DNA of 64,000 nucleotides from Acidobacterium sp. S8 (GCF_009765985.1 NZ_LMUM01000004.1:106475-170474); one strand, 5' to 3'. Counted from the stretch's first letter, positions 39,649-52,116 are shown. Numbers and translations: made by a program. Notes: a model not told the origin generated them from the sequence alone.

Positions 39649-42105
39649 ATGCTTATCAATGACTTACGTTTTGCTTTTCGCCAGCTGTACAAAAATCCTG
39701 GGTATTCCGCTGCCATAATCCTCACACTTGCGCTCGGAATTGGAGTAAATACGGCAGTTTTCAGCATGGTAGATGGATTTATGCTGCGCAAATTGCCGTA
39801 TCCGCAGCCGGAACGGATTGCAGCTCTGGTGCTCCATCGAGAAGGCACGAACCAACAGAGCGGAAAGCTCGTCCAGAGCGAGGCCGATAATCTGACGGGC
39901 GCTATCTGGCAGCTTCTCAAAGACAACATCAGCACGGTCACTTTGGCGTCCTATGGCGGCACAGGCGGTGTCAATCTGAAGGCTAACGCGGAAGCCGGCG
40001 GAGCCGTTCGCTATGTGCATGCCAGCCGCGTTTCAGCCCATTATTTCGACGTTTTAGGGATTCCACTCTATCAGGGCCGCAGCTTTAGCGAAACCGAAGA
40101 TCGGCCGAATGGGCCGCCCGTGGCAGTTCTTACCTATGGTCTCTGGCAGTCCACATTTCATGGCAACAATCACCTGATAGGCAGGGCAATCGATCTCAAG
40201 GGCGAACCCTTTACCGTGGTCGGGATACTTCCGGAGAGTGCGGTTACTCCGAGCAACGCCGATCTCTTTATTCCACTGCAACCAGCAACGACGGGTGAAT
40301 GCGGTGGAAAAAATTGTGGCATTCTCGCTCGGTTCAAGCCGGGCGCGGCATGGCAAGAGATAAATACGCAGCTCCGCAATATTCGGCTGCCCCACGCGTC
40401 AGAGATGGAGACGAAATATCACGGACGCGAATGGATTTACGCGCGCCCACTGCAACTCGCGTTAGCTGGCGAGATGCACGACAACCTGGCCATGCTGATG
40501 CTCGCTGTCAGCTTTATTCTGCTCATCGCCTGCGCAAATCTTGCCGGGCTGGCATTGGTGCGAGTCTCGCGTCGTACGCCGGAAATTGCCACTCGTCTCG
40601 CACTTGGTGCACAGTGTGTCGACGTGCTCCGGCAACTATGGATAGAGAACCTGGTACTTGCCGTGGCAGGCGCTGGAGCAGGATTATTTCTCGCGCTGCT
40701 GATTCTGAATGGGCTTCGTGGTTTCCTGCCAAACACGATGATTCCGATGGGGGGCTTTCATCTCGACGCGCGTGTACTGGCCTTTACTTTTGGTGTCACT
40801 TTAATTACGAGCCTGCTTTTCGGAGCTCTGCCAGCAATGCAGACACGCCGTGTGGATTTGCGCACTGCTATCGCCGCAGGCAGCAAGGCCGTGGCAGGCG
40901 GAACGGGCCGCGTACGCCAGTGGCTGATCGGTGCCGAGATTGCGCTTACGGTCATTCTCCTGACGGCTGCAGGGCTTCTGGTACGCACCCTGGTGCATCT
41001 GGAAACATTGCCGCCGGGGTTTAATCCATCCAATGTTATGGCCGCGAAGGTCTCGCTTAATGACGTTCGTTACCATGATGCATCTGCCTTCCGCTCGTTG
41101 CTGCAAAAGAGCATCACGGCAATCAAGCAGATTCCTGGGGTGGAGGATGCCGCGGTCGGCTTAAGCGCTCCGTATGAAGCGACATTAAATGACTACATTG
41201 TGATCGCTGACGGTAAACAAGCAGGCACTGGTGATTCGAGCAGTCTGTCCTACGTCACGACAGATTATTTTTCCACGCTGCAGATCCCGCTTCTGGCCGG
41301 ACGATTGTTTTCAGACAGTGACAGCCCCACATCGGAGCCAGTGGCAATCGTTAACACATCGTTCGGAAGACATTTCTACAACGATCCGTCTCCTATCGGA
41401 AGACACTTTAAGTCAGGCGATTCGGTCTATACGATCGTCGGCATCATCGGTGATGTGCAGGACCAATCCAATGTGATCAGGGAAGCGCCGATTGGGACGG
41501 AGCCAATTTTCTACGTGCCAGCAACGCAGATTTCAGGAGCGTCTCTGCCAATCATTCACACCTTTATGCAACCATCGTGGATCGTTCGCACGCATGGACA
41601 TGTTCAGGGGCTGACGGAATCGATGCAGAAGGCGCTGGCTGAGGCCGATCCTGACCTGCCTTTTTCCGGATTCTATTCGATGCAACAGATTTTGGATGAG
41701 CAGCTACAGATACAGCGAGTACAGGTTTTATTGCTGACTGTTCTTGGTTCGCTGGCGCTGGTGCTTTCTGCAATCGGCATTTATTCGCTGGTTTCGAATC
41801 TGGTGGTGCAGCGGACGCGCGAGATCGGTATCCGTATTGCGCTCGGATCGACGATTCGGGAGGCTATGGTGCACGTTGGCTCGTCAGGACTGGTGGCCGC
41901 GGGCGCGGGACTTGCTGCTGGTATCGCATTGTCTTTTGCGGCGTTGCGGGCGCTTTCCAGCCAGATTTATGGGATCAAAACCTACGACCCGATTACATTT
42001 GTCGCGGTTCTGTTGCTGCTCGCAGCCATTGCTATTTTTGCCAGTTTTGGTCCAACGCTTCGCATCAGCCGCATACAGCCTGCAGATACGCTGAGAGTCG
42101 AGTGA
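39649..42105 (+). CDS. ADOP-type (acidobacterial duplicated orphan permease) FtsX/MacB-like protein
   Basis: 818 residues from the ATG at 39649 ('LINDLRFAFRQLYKNPGYSAAIILTLALGIGVNTAVFSMVD'). It has a MacB-PCD periplasmic domain, an FtsX block of three helices near residues 275-390, a second MacB-PCD domain, and a second FtsX block at the C-terminus ('TREIGIRIALGSTIREAM', 'ISRIQPADTLRVE'). This duplicated permease without a neighbouring ATPase is the ADOP family, strongly expanded in Acidobacteria. Its substrate is unknown. A fragment of a second such gene follows. Confidence 0.93.
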   Translation: MLINDLRFAFRQLYKNPGYSAAIILTLALGIGVNTAVFSMVDGFMLRKLPYPQPERIAALVLHREGTNQQSGKLVQSEADNLTGAIWQLLKDNISTVTLASYGGTGGVNLKANAEAGGAVRYVHASRVSAHYFDVLGIPLYQGRSFSETEDRPNGPPVAVLTYGLWQSTFHGNNHLIGRAIDLKGEPFTVVGILPESAVTPSNADLFIPLQPATTGECGGKNCGILARFKPGAAWQEINTQLRNIRLPHASEMETKYHGREWIYARPLQLALAGEMHDNLAMLMLAVSFILLIACANLAGLALVRVSRRTPEIATRLALGAQCVDVLRQLWIENLVLAVAGAGAGLFLALLILNGLRGFLPNTMIPMGGFHLDARVLAFTFGVTLITSLLFGALPAMQTRRVDLRTAIAAGSKAVAGGTGRVRQWLIGAEIALTVILLTAAGLLVRTLVHLETLPPGFNPSNVMAAKVSLNDVRYHDASAFRSLLQKSITAIKQIPGVEDAAVGLSAPYEATLNDYIVIADGKQAGTGDSSSLSYVTTDYFSTLQIPLLAGRLFSDSDSPTSEPVAIVNTSFGRHFYNDPSPIGRHFKSGDSVYTIVGIIGDVQDQSNVIREAPIGTEPIFYVPATQISGASLPIIHTFMQPSWIVRTHGHVQGLTESMQKALAEADPDLPFSGFYSMQQILDEQLQIQRVQVLLLTVLGSLALVLSAIGIYSLVSNLVVQRTREIGIRIALGSTIREAMVHVGSSGLVAAGAGLAAGIALSFAALRALSSQIYGIKTYDPITFVAVLLLLAAIAIFASFGPTLRISRIQPADTLRVE

Positions 42106-42244
42106 CATGGCTCCAGCCTTACATATCATCCTGAACGCGAAAAACTCCTTTTTGTGTGCCGCTAGTTTCAAGAGTTCATCAGAGACGGAAACAATACAAA
42201 AACTTGTTTCAGAACGGCTACGCAAACCAATAGGAGCGCACGAC

Positions 42245-42334
42245 ATGCTCGCCGGTATTCGCTACGCATTCCGCCACCTTTGCAGCTTTCCCGGATTCAC
42301 CCTGGAAACGTGGGTAAGCAGCATTTCTCTCTAA
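42245..42334 (+). pseudogene. 5' stub of a second ADOP permease gene
   Basis: ATG at 42245 opens 'LAGIRYAFRHLCSFPGFTLE', which is the hallmark N-terminus of ADOP permeases, then departs from the family and stops after 29 residues. No later part of such a gene is seen before the SYLF gene at 42502. It is probably the residue of a lost tandem copy. Confidence 0.7.
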
Positions 42335-42501
42335 AGACCCATCCTATGTATTGAGCCTTGGTGTCGCCTTCGCGGCGGTAGTGCACTTCAGGGCCAGAAC
42401 AGAGAATTTTTGTCGTAACGAAGTTTCAGTTCTTTTTCAATTCGTGCAAAGCAGGACGCACAAGCTACAAAACCCCAGGTATCAATCCGTAAGGAGGGTA
42501 A

Positions 42502-43197
42502 ATGAATAGGAAACGCATATTAGCTGTGGCGATGAGCATGTCCCTTGCTCTGCCACTTTTTGGTCAGACAACAGAACAGCAGCGTATCAAAGACTCCGCA
42601 CAGGTACTCAAGGAAATTCTCGCAACCCCCGACAAAGGCATTCCCAAGGATTTGCTGGATAAGTCTGAGTGCGTCGTAGTTTTCCCCTCGGTCAAAAAGG
42701 GTGCTTTTGTAGTTGGAGGAAGCTATGGACGCGGTGTTATCACTTGCCGCTCGGGCGAAGACTTCAAGGGTCAGTGGAGCGCTCCGGCTATGTATGCGCT
42801 TGAAGGTGCAAGTTTTGGTTTCCAGATCGGCGGTCAGGCTACCGACTTTGTGCTCCTGATCATGAATGAAGGCGGTGCGAAATCGGTCATGTCCAGCAAG
42901 GTAAAGCTGGGCGGAGATGCCTCGATTGCAGCGGGTCCGGTTGGCCGTAATACCAGCGCAGAAACCGACATTGTCATGAAGGCGCAGATTCTTTCCTGGT
43001 CGCGCGCGCGCGGCGTCTTCGCTGGTGTCTCGCTGGCTGGCTCTACGATGCGTTCGGATGGCGATGCCAATAAAAATCTGTACGGCGAGAGTCTGAGTGC
43101 TACGGACATCGTCCGAGATGGAAAGGTAAAGGCACCTTCGGCCGCAGATGGATTGTTGAAGATTCTCGACACAACTACTCCAAGGCAAGCCAGCTAA
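42502..43197 (+). CDS. SYLF/Ysc84-domain lipid-binding protein
   Basis: 231 residues: a signal peptide ('RILAVAMSMSLALPLFGQ'), then a SYLF domain: 'ECVVVFPSVKKGAFVVGGSYGRGVITCR' and 'SFGFQIGGQATDFVLLIMNEGGAKSVM', 'GPVGRNTSAETD', 'ILSWSRARGVFAGVSLAGSTMRSD'. SYLF domains bind lipids (phosphoinositides in eukaryotes). Bacterial members are periplasmic and of unknown role. GGAGGG precedes the ATG and a strong terminator follows, so it is a single-gene unit. Confidence 0.92.
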   Translation: MNRKRILAVAMSMSLALPLFGQTTEQQRIKDSAQVLKEILATPDKGIPKDLLDKSECVVVFPSVKKGAFVVGGSYGRGVITCRSGEDFKGQWSAPAMYALEGASFGFQIGGQATDFVLLIMNEGGAKSVMSSKVKLGGDASIAAGPVGRNTSAETDIVMKAQILSWSRARGVFAGVSLAGSTMRSDGDANKNLYGESLSATDIVRDGKVKAPSAADGLLKILDTTTPRQAS

Positions 43198-43220
43198 TCA
43201 TTGAATTGTTTGGATAAAGG

Positions 43221-43248
43221 CCCCACGAAACTGCGTGGGGTTTTTATT
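43221..43248 (+). terminator. Rho-independent terminator after the SYLF gene
   Basis: CCCCACG (43221-43227), short loop, CGTGGGG (43234-43240), then TTTTTATTTT. Confidence 0.92.
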
Positions 43249-43256
43249 TTGCCTGC

Positions 43257-44015
43257 TCAGCTGAGCGAAGGCAGGCGGCCGGAGGCTCCAAACAAAAAGA
43301 TACAGCCGACGGCAAAGCTGTATATCGCGCCTGCGACTGAGAGAAATTGATAAAACCACGGTCGACGCAGGCCGCTGCTAAATAAACCGCTTAATGCGGC
43401 AGTCATGGCGGTGTTCATGATGACCAGGCCTACGCCGAAAGCGAGTAATCCCAGGAGGCCGAGATAGGTGCCTCCAAGGCTTGCGGTCAGCAAAAAGAGC
43501 ATTAGCTGGGTTGGAGTCTCTGCGCCAAGACCGTGCAGCACGCCGATGCCAAAGACCGAGGATCCGTTATAGCTCCAGGCGAAAGGTTCCGGCTGAGGGA
43601 TATCTTTTTGGTAGACACGGCGAACGCGCCAGATTCCATGACGGAACGCATTGATGAGTAGGGCCCAACGGCTCTGCATGAGCTGATGAGAGTGCGAATG
43701 TTTTCGGCCCGAGTGACGCAGGAGATTTGCTACAACAAGAATTCCCAGAACGATGAGCGTCAGGCCGGTGAGCCGCTCTGCCCATCCATCAAGCTTCGCA
43801 GGAAGCGAAATGTGCAGCAGAATGACAAGTATCCCCAAGGCGATGACGGTAAAGGCGTGGCCCAGGGCGTACGTAACGCCGAGTCGTATGCCTTGTCGGC
43901 TCGTGCGCTGCACGGCAGTGATATCGGAGATAGCAGCAAGATGATCGTAGTCGAAGCCGTGCCGCAAACCAAGCAGCGCGCAGGAGCCAATCGCGAGTGC
44001 AAGTTTCCAATGCAT
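43257..44015 (-). CDS. NiCoT-like nickel/cobalt transporter
   Basis: 252 residues with six or so membrane helices. The early 'LLGLRHGFDYDHLAAISDIT' contains the H-x4-D-H metal motif of nickel/cobalt transporters (HoxN, NixA, RcnA group). A His-containing loop 'RHSGRKHSHSHQLM' follows the third helix, and 'GIGVLHGLGAETPTQLMLF' is the second conserved block. Direction of transport cannot be told from sequence. No urease, hydrogenase or cobalamin gene is next to it. Confidence 0.85.
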   Translation of the reverse strand: MHWKLALAIGSCALLGLRHGFDYDHLAAISDITAVQRTSRQGIRLGVTYALGHAFTVIALGILVILLHISLPAKLDGWAERLTGLTLIVLGILVVANLLRHSGRKHSHSHQLMQSRWALLINAFRHGIWRVRRVYQKDIPQPEPFAWSYNGSSVFGIGVLHGLGAETPTQLMLFLLTASLGGTYLGLLGLLAFGVGLVIMNTAMTAALSGLFSSGLRRPWFYQFLSVAGAIYSFAVGCIFLFGASGRLPSLS

Positions 44016-44079
44016 CTGAGAACCAAGTGCAGTCTATCGTATTCGGAATTTCTCTGTACTAGCTCGCACTTTCGGCGAT

Positions 44080-44601
44080 TCAGCCTGTGAGTCGGACGAG
44101 CTGCTCGGCTTCAATGCGCGGTCCGAGGATTGATACCTTGGGAATCTGCCCACGTGCCATGGCGACTTCATCGCAGCGATAGAGGCGCGGGCAGTTCTGG
44201 CAATCCTTGAAAATCTTGTCGGGAAGAGCGGCGCGATCTTCGACGACGCGAAAACCATAGCGAAAAAAGAAGTCGGGGATGCGCGTGAAGAGGCAGACGC
44301 AACCGATGCCGTGGTCTTCCGCTTCATCGAGCAGAGCGCTGAGAAGATTCGCCCCCGCTCCCTGGCCCTTCGCTTCTGGGCGGACGACGATCGATCTGAC
44401 CTCAGCAAGATGCGGTCCATAAAGATGGAGCGCGCCACAGCCAAGAAAGACGCCCGAATCGCTCTCGGCTACTGTGAAATCGCGGACGTTTTCGCATATT
44501 TCGGCGAAGGCGCGGCGCAACAGTGTGCCGTCGCTTGAAAGACTGTTCACCAGTTCGTAAATGTTGGTCGCGTCCTGAAGGCGCGCTTTACGCACCAGCA
44601 T
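44080..44601 (-). CDS. argA: GNAT acetyltransferase, probable N-acetylglutamate synthase (short ArgA type)
   Basis: 173 residues, a single GNAT domain: 'VRKARLQDATNIYELVNSL', 'EVRSIVVRPEAKGQGAGANLLSALLDEA' (acetyl-CoA loop) and 'FTRIPDFFFRYGFRVVED'. The length and the late 'FKDCQNCPRLYRCDEVAMA' match short stand-alone N-acetylglutamate synthases such as that of mycobacteria. The family call is strengthened by its place as the last gene of a complete arg operon that has no argJ. It overlaps argH by 14 bp. Function is inferred from family plus context. Confidence 0.82.
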   Translation of the reverse strand: MLVRKARLQDATNIYELVNSLSSDGTLLRRAFAEICENVRDFTVAESDSGVFLGCGALHLYGPHLAEVRSIVVRPEAKGQGAGANLLSALLDEAEDHGIGCVCLFTRIPDFFFRYGFRVVEDRAALPDKIFKDCQNCPRLYRCDEVAMARGQIPKVSILGPRIEAEQLVRLTG

Positions 44602-46056
44602 GGGCCGCCTCCGCCGGTTTTCGGATGCCGAGGTCTACAGTACCGTAAGCCTTGACGAGCTTCTGAACGCGGGCTTCTGCATCTTTCAGCGCTTCGCGGA
44701 CGCGATGCCGTGCCGTCCCGCCGACAACATCATGGCAATCGAGCGTAGCTTCGAGTGTGATTGCGGCAAAGAAATCGTCTTCGAATTCAGGGCCGAATTG
44801 TTTCAGCTCTTCAAGTGTCAGGTCGTTCAGCTCGCAACTCTTGTCGAGACAATAACGGACAGCGTTGCCGATCTTTTCGTGGGCCTTGCGGAAGGGAACT
44901 CCCTTGTAGACGAGGTAGGTCGCAGCCGCCATAGCATTCAGGAAGCCGTTCTCGCACGCGGCACGCATGCGGTCCTCGCGGAACTTGAGTGCAGAGGTAA
45001 ACTTCGCCAGCAGATAGACAGTAAGATGCATCGCGCTGGTCGCTGCGAAGACCGGCTCCTGCGTCTCCTGCATGTCTTTGTTGTAGGCGAGCGGAAGCCC
45101 TTTGAGCTGCAACGTTACCGCCTGCGCCGCGCCGTTGACGCGGCCAACCTTGGCGCGGACCAGCTCGGTCAGATCAGGATTCTTCTTCTGTGGCATCGCG
45201 CTCGATCCTGTCGAGAATGCCTCAGGAAGATCGACGAAACCGAATTCAGCCGTAGCGAAGAGCGTGATCTCTTCGGCGAAGCGACTGGCATGCAGCGTCA
45301 GCAGGGTGAGCGCATGCAGGTATTCGAGCACGAAGTCGCGGTCGCTGGTTGCATCCATACTGTTCGCGGTGGGAGCGCTGAAAGCAAGCTCCTGCGAAGC
45401 GATAGTACGGTCGAGCGCCAGAGTTGCGCCCGCAATAGGCCCCGAACCGAGTGGAGAATAATTCAGACGCGCAATGCAGTCTTCAAGTCGCGAAGCATCA
45501 CGCAGCAGCATCTCGACATAAGCGAGCAGCCAGTGTGCAATGAGAACAGGTTCGGCTCGCTGCAAATGTGTATACGAAGGCATCACGGCTTCTCCGGAAG
45601 CCTTCGCCAATTCGACAAGTGCTCGCGCCCACTCGCCGATGTTGGCGATGAGCATCCGCGAACGCAGACGAATGTACAAACGCAGGTCGGTCGCAATCTG
45701 CTCGTTGCGGCTGCGGCCGGTATGCAATTTGAGCCCGAGGTCGCCGATTGCTTCCACCAGCTTCATCTCGACGAAGTGGTGAATGTCTTCTGCGTTCGAC
45801 GCTTCGTCCATCCACTGCTTCGCGTCTTCGGCCACGCCGTGCAACGCGATTGCGCTCAGAGCGTCTCCGATCGTAGATTGCTCTGCGTTGGTCAGGATGT
45901 CCGCTGCTTTCAGCGCAAGGGAATGCGCCTTGCTGGCAGCTACTTCTTCCTGAAGCAGCTGTCGGTCAAAGCCGAACGAACGTTGCCAGTGGTCGAAAGT
46001 TGGGTCGAGCGGCTCGCGAAAGCGGCCAGACCACATCTTGGCGTGCTGTTCGCTCA

Positions 46057-46057
<1 letters not shown>
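44588..46057 (-). CDS. argH: Argininosuccinate lyase
   Basis: 489 residues of the fumarase/aspartase superfamily. Motifs: 'KMWSGRFREPLDPTFDHW', 'LHTGRSRNEQIATDLRLYIR', 'SYTHLQRAEPVLIAHWL' and the signature loop 'GSSAMPQKKNPDLTELVRAK'. It cleaves argininosuccinate to arginine and fumarate. Its start overlaps the argG stop by one base (TGATG). A large plus-strand open frame here is antisense and not a gene. Confidence 0.97.
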
Positions 46058-48486
<2,429 letters not shown>

Positions 48487-48494
<8 letters not shown>

Positions 48495-49746
48495 TGTGTG
48501 TTCCTCCGTTGGTGTGAGCGTGCTCACCCGCGGGTGCGGGGCTGTGCTCGGTGAAAATTTCGTCAAGCGCGGCGATGGCTTCATCGACATGCTGCTTTCC
48601 GAGAACAAATGGCGGCAGGAAGCGCAGCACCGTCTCGCTGGTGCGATTGATGAGAATATGCCGCTTCTGCATTTCGGCTAGAACGGTCTTTGCCAATTCT
48701 GCCGAATCAAGTTCTGCCGCGAGCATGAGGCCGAGGCCCCGCACCGCTGTGATGGCATTGTGCTTCTGCTTCAGTTCATTGAGCTTCTGCTGAAAGTAGC
48801 TGCCGATCTCGTTGATGTGATCGAGCAGTCTTTCTTTCTCAATTGTGTCGAATACTGCGATGCCGACTGCGCAGGCCAGCGGTCCGCCGCCGAAAGTCGT
48901 GCCGTGCATGCCCGGGTGAATCGCCTGCGCTACTTCCTCGGTGCAGAGCATGACGCCGAGCGGCAAGCCTCCGGCGATAGGCTTGGCAAGCGTCGTGATA
49001 TCCGGCTGAATTCCGTAATGCTGGTAGGCAAACCATTTTCCGGTGCGGCCCAGTCCTGCCTGGATTTCGTCGGCGATCAACAGTGCGCCAGTAGATTGCG
49101 TCAGCTTACGTGCGGCTTCGAAGAACTCCTGCGATACAGGGTTGATGCCGCCTTCGCCCTGCACGACTTCGATGAGAATGGCGCAGACATCGGTGGAGAA
49201 TTTCGTCTTCAGATCGGCAACATCGTTGAAGCGGACGAATTCTACGTTAGGCATGACCGGCGCGAAGGGCTCGCGATACTTTTCCTTGTGCGTCGCGGCA
49301 ACTGCACCCATCGTGCGTCCATGGAAACTGTGCTCGAGCGCGAGAAACTTCGTTCCCAGCCGCTTGCCTTCGCTGCGCCTCATGCCTGCATAAGCGCGGG
49401 CCAGCTTTAGTGCTGCTTCATTGGCTTCAGTGCCGCTGTTGCTGAAGAAGGCGCGATCCATACCGCTGGCCTCGGTGAGGCGCAGCGCCAGCTCAGCCTG
49501 TCCTTCGTGGAAAAATAGATTTGAGGTGTGGATGAGTTTCTTGCTCTGCTCGGCGATCGTCTCGACAATAGCCGGATGTCCATAGCCCAGCGCGTTCACG
49601 CCGATGCCGCTCAGCAGATCGAGATAGCGGTCGCCATTTTCGTCGATGAGGTGAACGCCCTCTCCGCGCACGAAGAGAATGGGATTCCGCTCATAGGTTT
49701 GAAGCAGCAGTTTTGCTTCTGCCGCCTGAATTGCATCCAATTTCAT
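48487..49746 (-). CDS. argD: Acetylornithine aminotransferase
   Basis: 419 residues from the ATG at 49746 (TAGGAG upstream). Fold type I PLP enzyme: '[17 protein letters not shown]', '[18 protein letters not shown]', '[12 protein letters not shown]', '[20 protein letters not shown]' and the PLP lysine in '[15 protein letters not shown]'. The C-terminal tail is unusually His/Gly-rich ('[18 protein letters not shown]'). It transaminates N-acetylglutamate semialdehyde and may also serve lysine synthesis. It overlaps argF by 8 bp. Confidence 0.95.
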
Positions 49747-49757
49747 TCTTTGATCTC

Positions 49758-50540
49758 CTATGCGACCATCACTTCGGTGCCGTGGGTAACGCGCGTGCTG
49801 CACAGGTCGGGCAGCACGCCTGCAAGTTCAGCGGGAAGAATGCGTACACGCTTGACGCCTTGCAGCAGCGCTTCGCGGCAGGCGCCAAGTTTCGGCAGCA
49901 TGCCGCCGCTGATGACTGCGTCTTTCGTCAAGGCAGCGATTTTATCGATACTCAGCCAGCGCATCACTTCGCCGTCCGCACCGCGTACCCCCGGGACATC
50001 GGTGAGGAAGACCAGCGCATCGGCCTTGCAGGCTGCGGCGCAGGCCGCGGCCATCTCGTCGGCGTTGATATTGTAGTATTCGCCGTCGAAGCCGAGCGCA
50101 AGGCTCGACAATACCGGCACCGCGCCCATCTTCCAGATGGCCTCGAGCCATCGCGTGTCCGAAGCAACGATCTCGCCGACAAAGCCGAGATCAGGAGCCG
50201 TCCTCTTCTTACGCGCGCGGAAGATGAGTCCGTCGCCGCCGCACAATCCGACGGCAGACTGCCCATGTGCTCCGAGTGAGGCAACCAGCGATTTATTCAC
50301 GGCGCCACTCAGGACCATCAGAGCGGTGTCGCGTGTTTCAGCATCGGTGACCCGCAGCCCGGCGATAAATTCGCTCTGCTTGCCAAGCTGTTTGAGAGTT
50401 TTCGTCAACTGCACGCCGCCGCCATGTACGAGGGCAACCTGGTTGCCGTCTTTCACCAGCTCGGCTATGGCTTTCGCGCAGCTCTCGCGCAGTGCAGGAT
50501 TCTCCAGTGCGGCCCCGCCAAGTTTTACGACATATCTCAT
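49758..50540 (-). CDS. argB: Acetylglutamate kinase
   Basis: 260 residues from the ATG at 50540, which overlaps the argC stop (ATGA). Amino-acid kinase fold: 'YVVKLGGAALENPAL', 'QVALVHGGGVQLTKTLKQLG', 'GLCGGDGLIFRARK' and 'NINADEMAAACAAACKADALVFLTDVPGV'. It lacks the N-terminal helix found in arginine-inhibited AGKs, so feedback by arginine is less likely and control may rest on ArgR or the synthase. It precedes argD by 11 bp. Confidence 0.95.
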   Translation of the reverse strand: MRYVVKLGGAALENPALRESCAKAIAELVKDGNQVALVHGGGVQLTKTLKQLGKQSEFIAGLRVTDAETRDTALMVLSGAVNKSLVASLGAHGQSAVGLCGGDGLIFRARKKRTAPDLGFVGEIVASDTRWLEAIWKMGAVPVLSSLALGFDGEYYNINADEMAAACAAACKADALVFLTDVPGVRGADGEVMRWLSIDKIAALTKDAVISGGMLPKLGACREALLQGVKRVRILPAELAGVLPDLCSTRVTHGTEVMVA

Positions 50541-51598
50541 GCCAGACCTTCCGATTCGTTCCATCCGTACATTACGTTCAGGTTCTGCACCGCCTGTCCG
50601 GCAGCGCCCTTCAGCAGGTTGTCCAGGCAGGACACGATCACGCATAGTCGCCCATCGGCGGCCAGCTGGAAACCGATGTCGCAATAATTCGTGCGCACGG
50701 AATACTGAATCTGCGGAAGCTGTCCGGCAGGGAAGACCCTGACCAGCGGGCTATCCTTAAAGAAGTCGCGATAACAGGCTTCCACCTCCGCGGCCTTCTT
50801 CGGTTCTTTGAACGATACGTAGATCGTCGAAAGAATGCCGCGCGGAATCGGTAGCAGGTGCGGCGTAAAGATGATCTGCTCGGGTTGGAGCGCGAGCTGT
50901 TCCAGCAATTCGCCAGTGTGCCGGTGACCGAAGACGCCGTACGCAGAGAGGTTGTCCGCTGCATACATAAAGTGCGTTTTTGCTGAAGGAGCTTTACCCG
51001 CGCCGGAGACGCCGGATTTCGAATCGCTCACTATGCCACGGCTGAGATCGATCCAGTTCTTAGCAACCAGCGGCTTGAGCGCAAGAATGATCGAGGTGGA
51101 ATAGCAACCGGGGTTGGCGACTAATGCCGCATCTTTAATCTCATCGCGGTGCAGCTCCGGCATGCCGTACACGCTCTTTGCCTGCGCAGCAACGGCGGTC
51201 GCAGTGCCTTCGTCTTCAAATTTATATACGGCGCGATTGCCGGCCTCGGTCAGCCGCCATGCTCCGCTCAAGTCGATGACACGAATCCCGCGCTCGATGG
51301 CCTCGGGAGCCAGAGTCCGCGACTGCTCGTGCGGAGTCGCCAGAAAGAGCACATCGACGCCGCGCTTCTTCAACAGATCCCAGGAGAATGGCTGGATAGC
51401 GAGCGAGCGTGAGCCGTTATTATCCAGCAGATGCGGATGCAGTTCGGTAAGCGGTGTCGGAGAACCGGAGGCTTCCGCGCGCCCGAGGAATAAAGGCGGT
51501 ACATCCTTGAGCCGTGGATGGTTCAGCAGCAGCCGCGCCAGCTCCATGCCGGCGTAGCCGCTCACTCCCAGTACCGCAGTTTGCAAAGTCTTTTTCAT
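50537..51598 (-). CDS. argC: N-acetyl-gamma-glutamyl-phosphate reductase
   Basis: 353 residues from the ATG at 51598, overlapping the argR stop by ATGA; upstream frame is discarded. NADPH loop 'AVLGVSGYAGMELARLL', catalytic cysteine in 'ALVANPGCYSTSIILAL', and the C-terminal 'FTPHLLPIPRGILSTIYV' with the active-site His. It catalyses the third step of arginine synthesis. Confidence 0.95.
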   Translation of the reverse strand: MKKTLQTAVLGVSGYAGMELARLLLNHPRLKDVPPLFLGRAEASGSPTPLTELHPHLLDNNGSRSLAIQPFSWDLLKKRGVDVLFLATPHEQSRTLAPEAIERGIRVIDLSGAWRLTEAGNRAVYKFEDEGTATAVAAQAKSVYGMPELHRDEIKDAALVANPGCYSTSIILALKPLVAKNWIDLSRGIVSDSKSGVSGAGKAPSAKTHFMYAADNLSAYGVFGHRHTGELLEQLALQPEQIIFTPHLLPIPRGILSTIYVSFKEPKKAAEVEACYRDFFKDSPLVRVFPAGQLPQIQYSVRTNYCDIGFQLAADGRLCVIVSCLDNLLKGAAGQAVQNLNVMYGWNESEGLA

Positions 51599-52047
51599 CC
51601 AATCATCTCTTCGAGGCGCGTGCGCAGCTGTGCTGCCCGTTTCTGATCCGGACAAATAATCAATACGGTGTCGTCACCTGCCAGAGTTCCAACCACCTCC
51701 GGCCAGTCTTCGCCATCGATACCCAGAGCAACAGCCTGTGCGCTGCCGCCGGTCGTAATCAGTACCAGCTGGTTCTGCGCCTGGTTGACCTTCAGTCCGA
51801 AGCTGCTCAACACGTCATGTACAGACGGAAGGTCATCCTCCTCAAACTGCCCATTTCCATTGCCATTCGGTAACGCGTATCCGTTTGGTCCCTTATATAA
51901 ATGAAGTTCGTGAATATCGCGCGAAACCGTAGCCTGGGTCACGTCAAAACCGCGCCGGATGAGCTTGCGCCGCAGCTCTTCCTGATTGGAAATAACGGTT
52001 GAGCCTACCAGCTCACGAATTGCATTGTGTCTCTCTATTTTGCTCAA
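51595..52047 (-). CDS. argR: Arginine repressor
   Basis: 150 residues: the N-terminal winged helix 'RHNAIRELVGSTVISNQEELRRKLIRRGFDVTQATVSRDIHELHLYKG', then a Gly/Asn-rich linker 'PNGNGNGQFEEDDL', then a C-terminal hexamerisation/arginine-binding domain ending 'GTLAGDDTVLIICPDQKRAAQLRTRLEEMI'. First gene of the arg operon, so it controls its own synthesis and that of the enzymes. ARG-box-like sequences lie just upstream. Confidence 0.95.
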   Translation of the reverse strand: MSKIERHNAIRELVGSTVISNQEELRRKLIRRGFDVTQATVSRDIHELHLYKGPNGYALPNGNGNGQFEEDDLPSVHDVLSSFGLKVNQAQNQLVLITTGGSAQAVALGIDGEDWPEVVGTLAGDDTVLIICPDQKRAAQLRTRLEEMIG

Positions 52048-52082
52048 ACTGAAAAACGCGGCCTGTATGCCGCGCCTCGCTT

Positions 52083-52116
52083 TGCATAAAAATACAATTC
52101 AATGTATAAATATACA
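52083..52116. promoter_or_regulatory. Pair of putative ARG boxes (ArgR operator)
   Basis: Box 1 TGTATAAATATACA at 52103-52116 has perfect 6-bp half-sites. Box 2 TGCATAAAAATACA at 52083-52096 is a degenerate copy. Their centres are 20 bp apart, close to the two-turn spacing of ArgR operators. They lie 36-69 bp before the argR ATG and could also affect divergent gltB. Confidence 0.65.
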
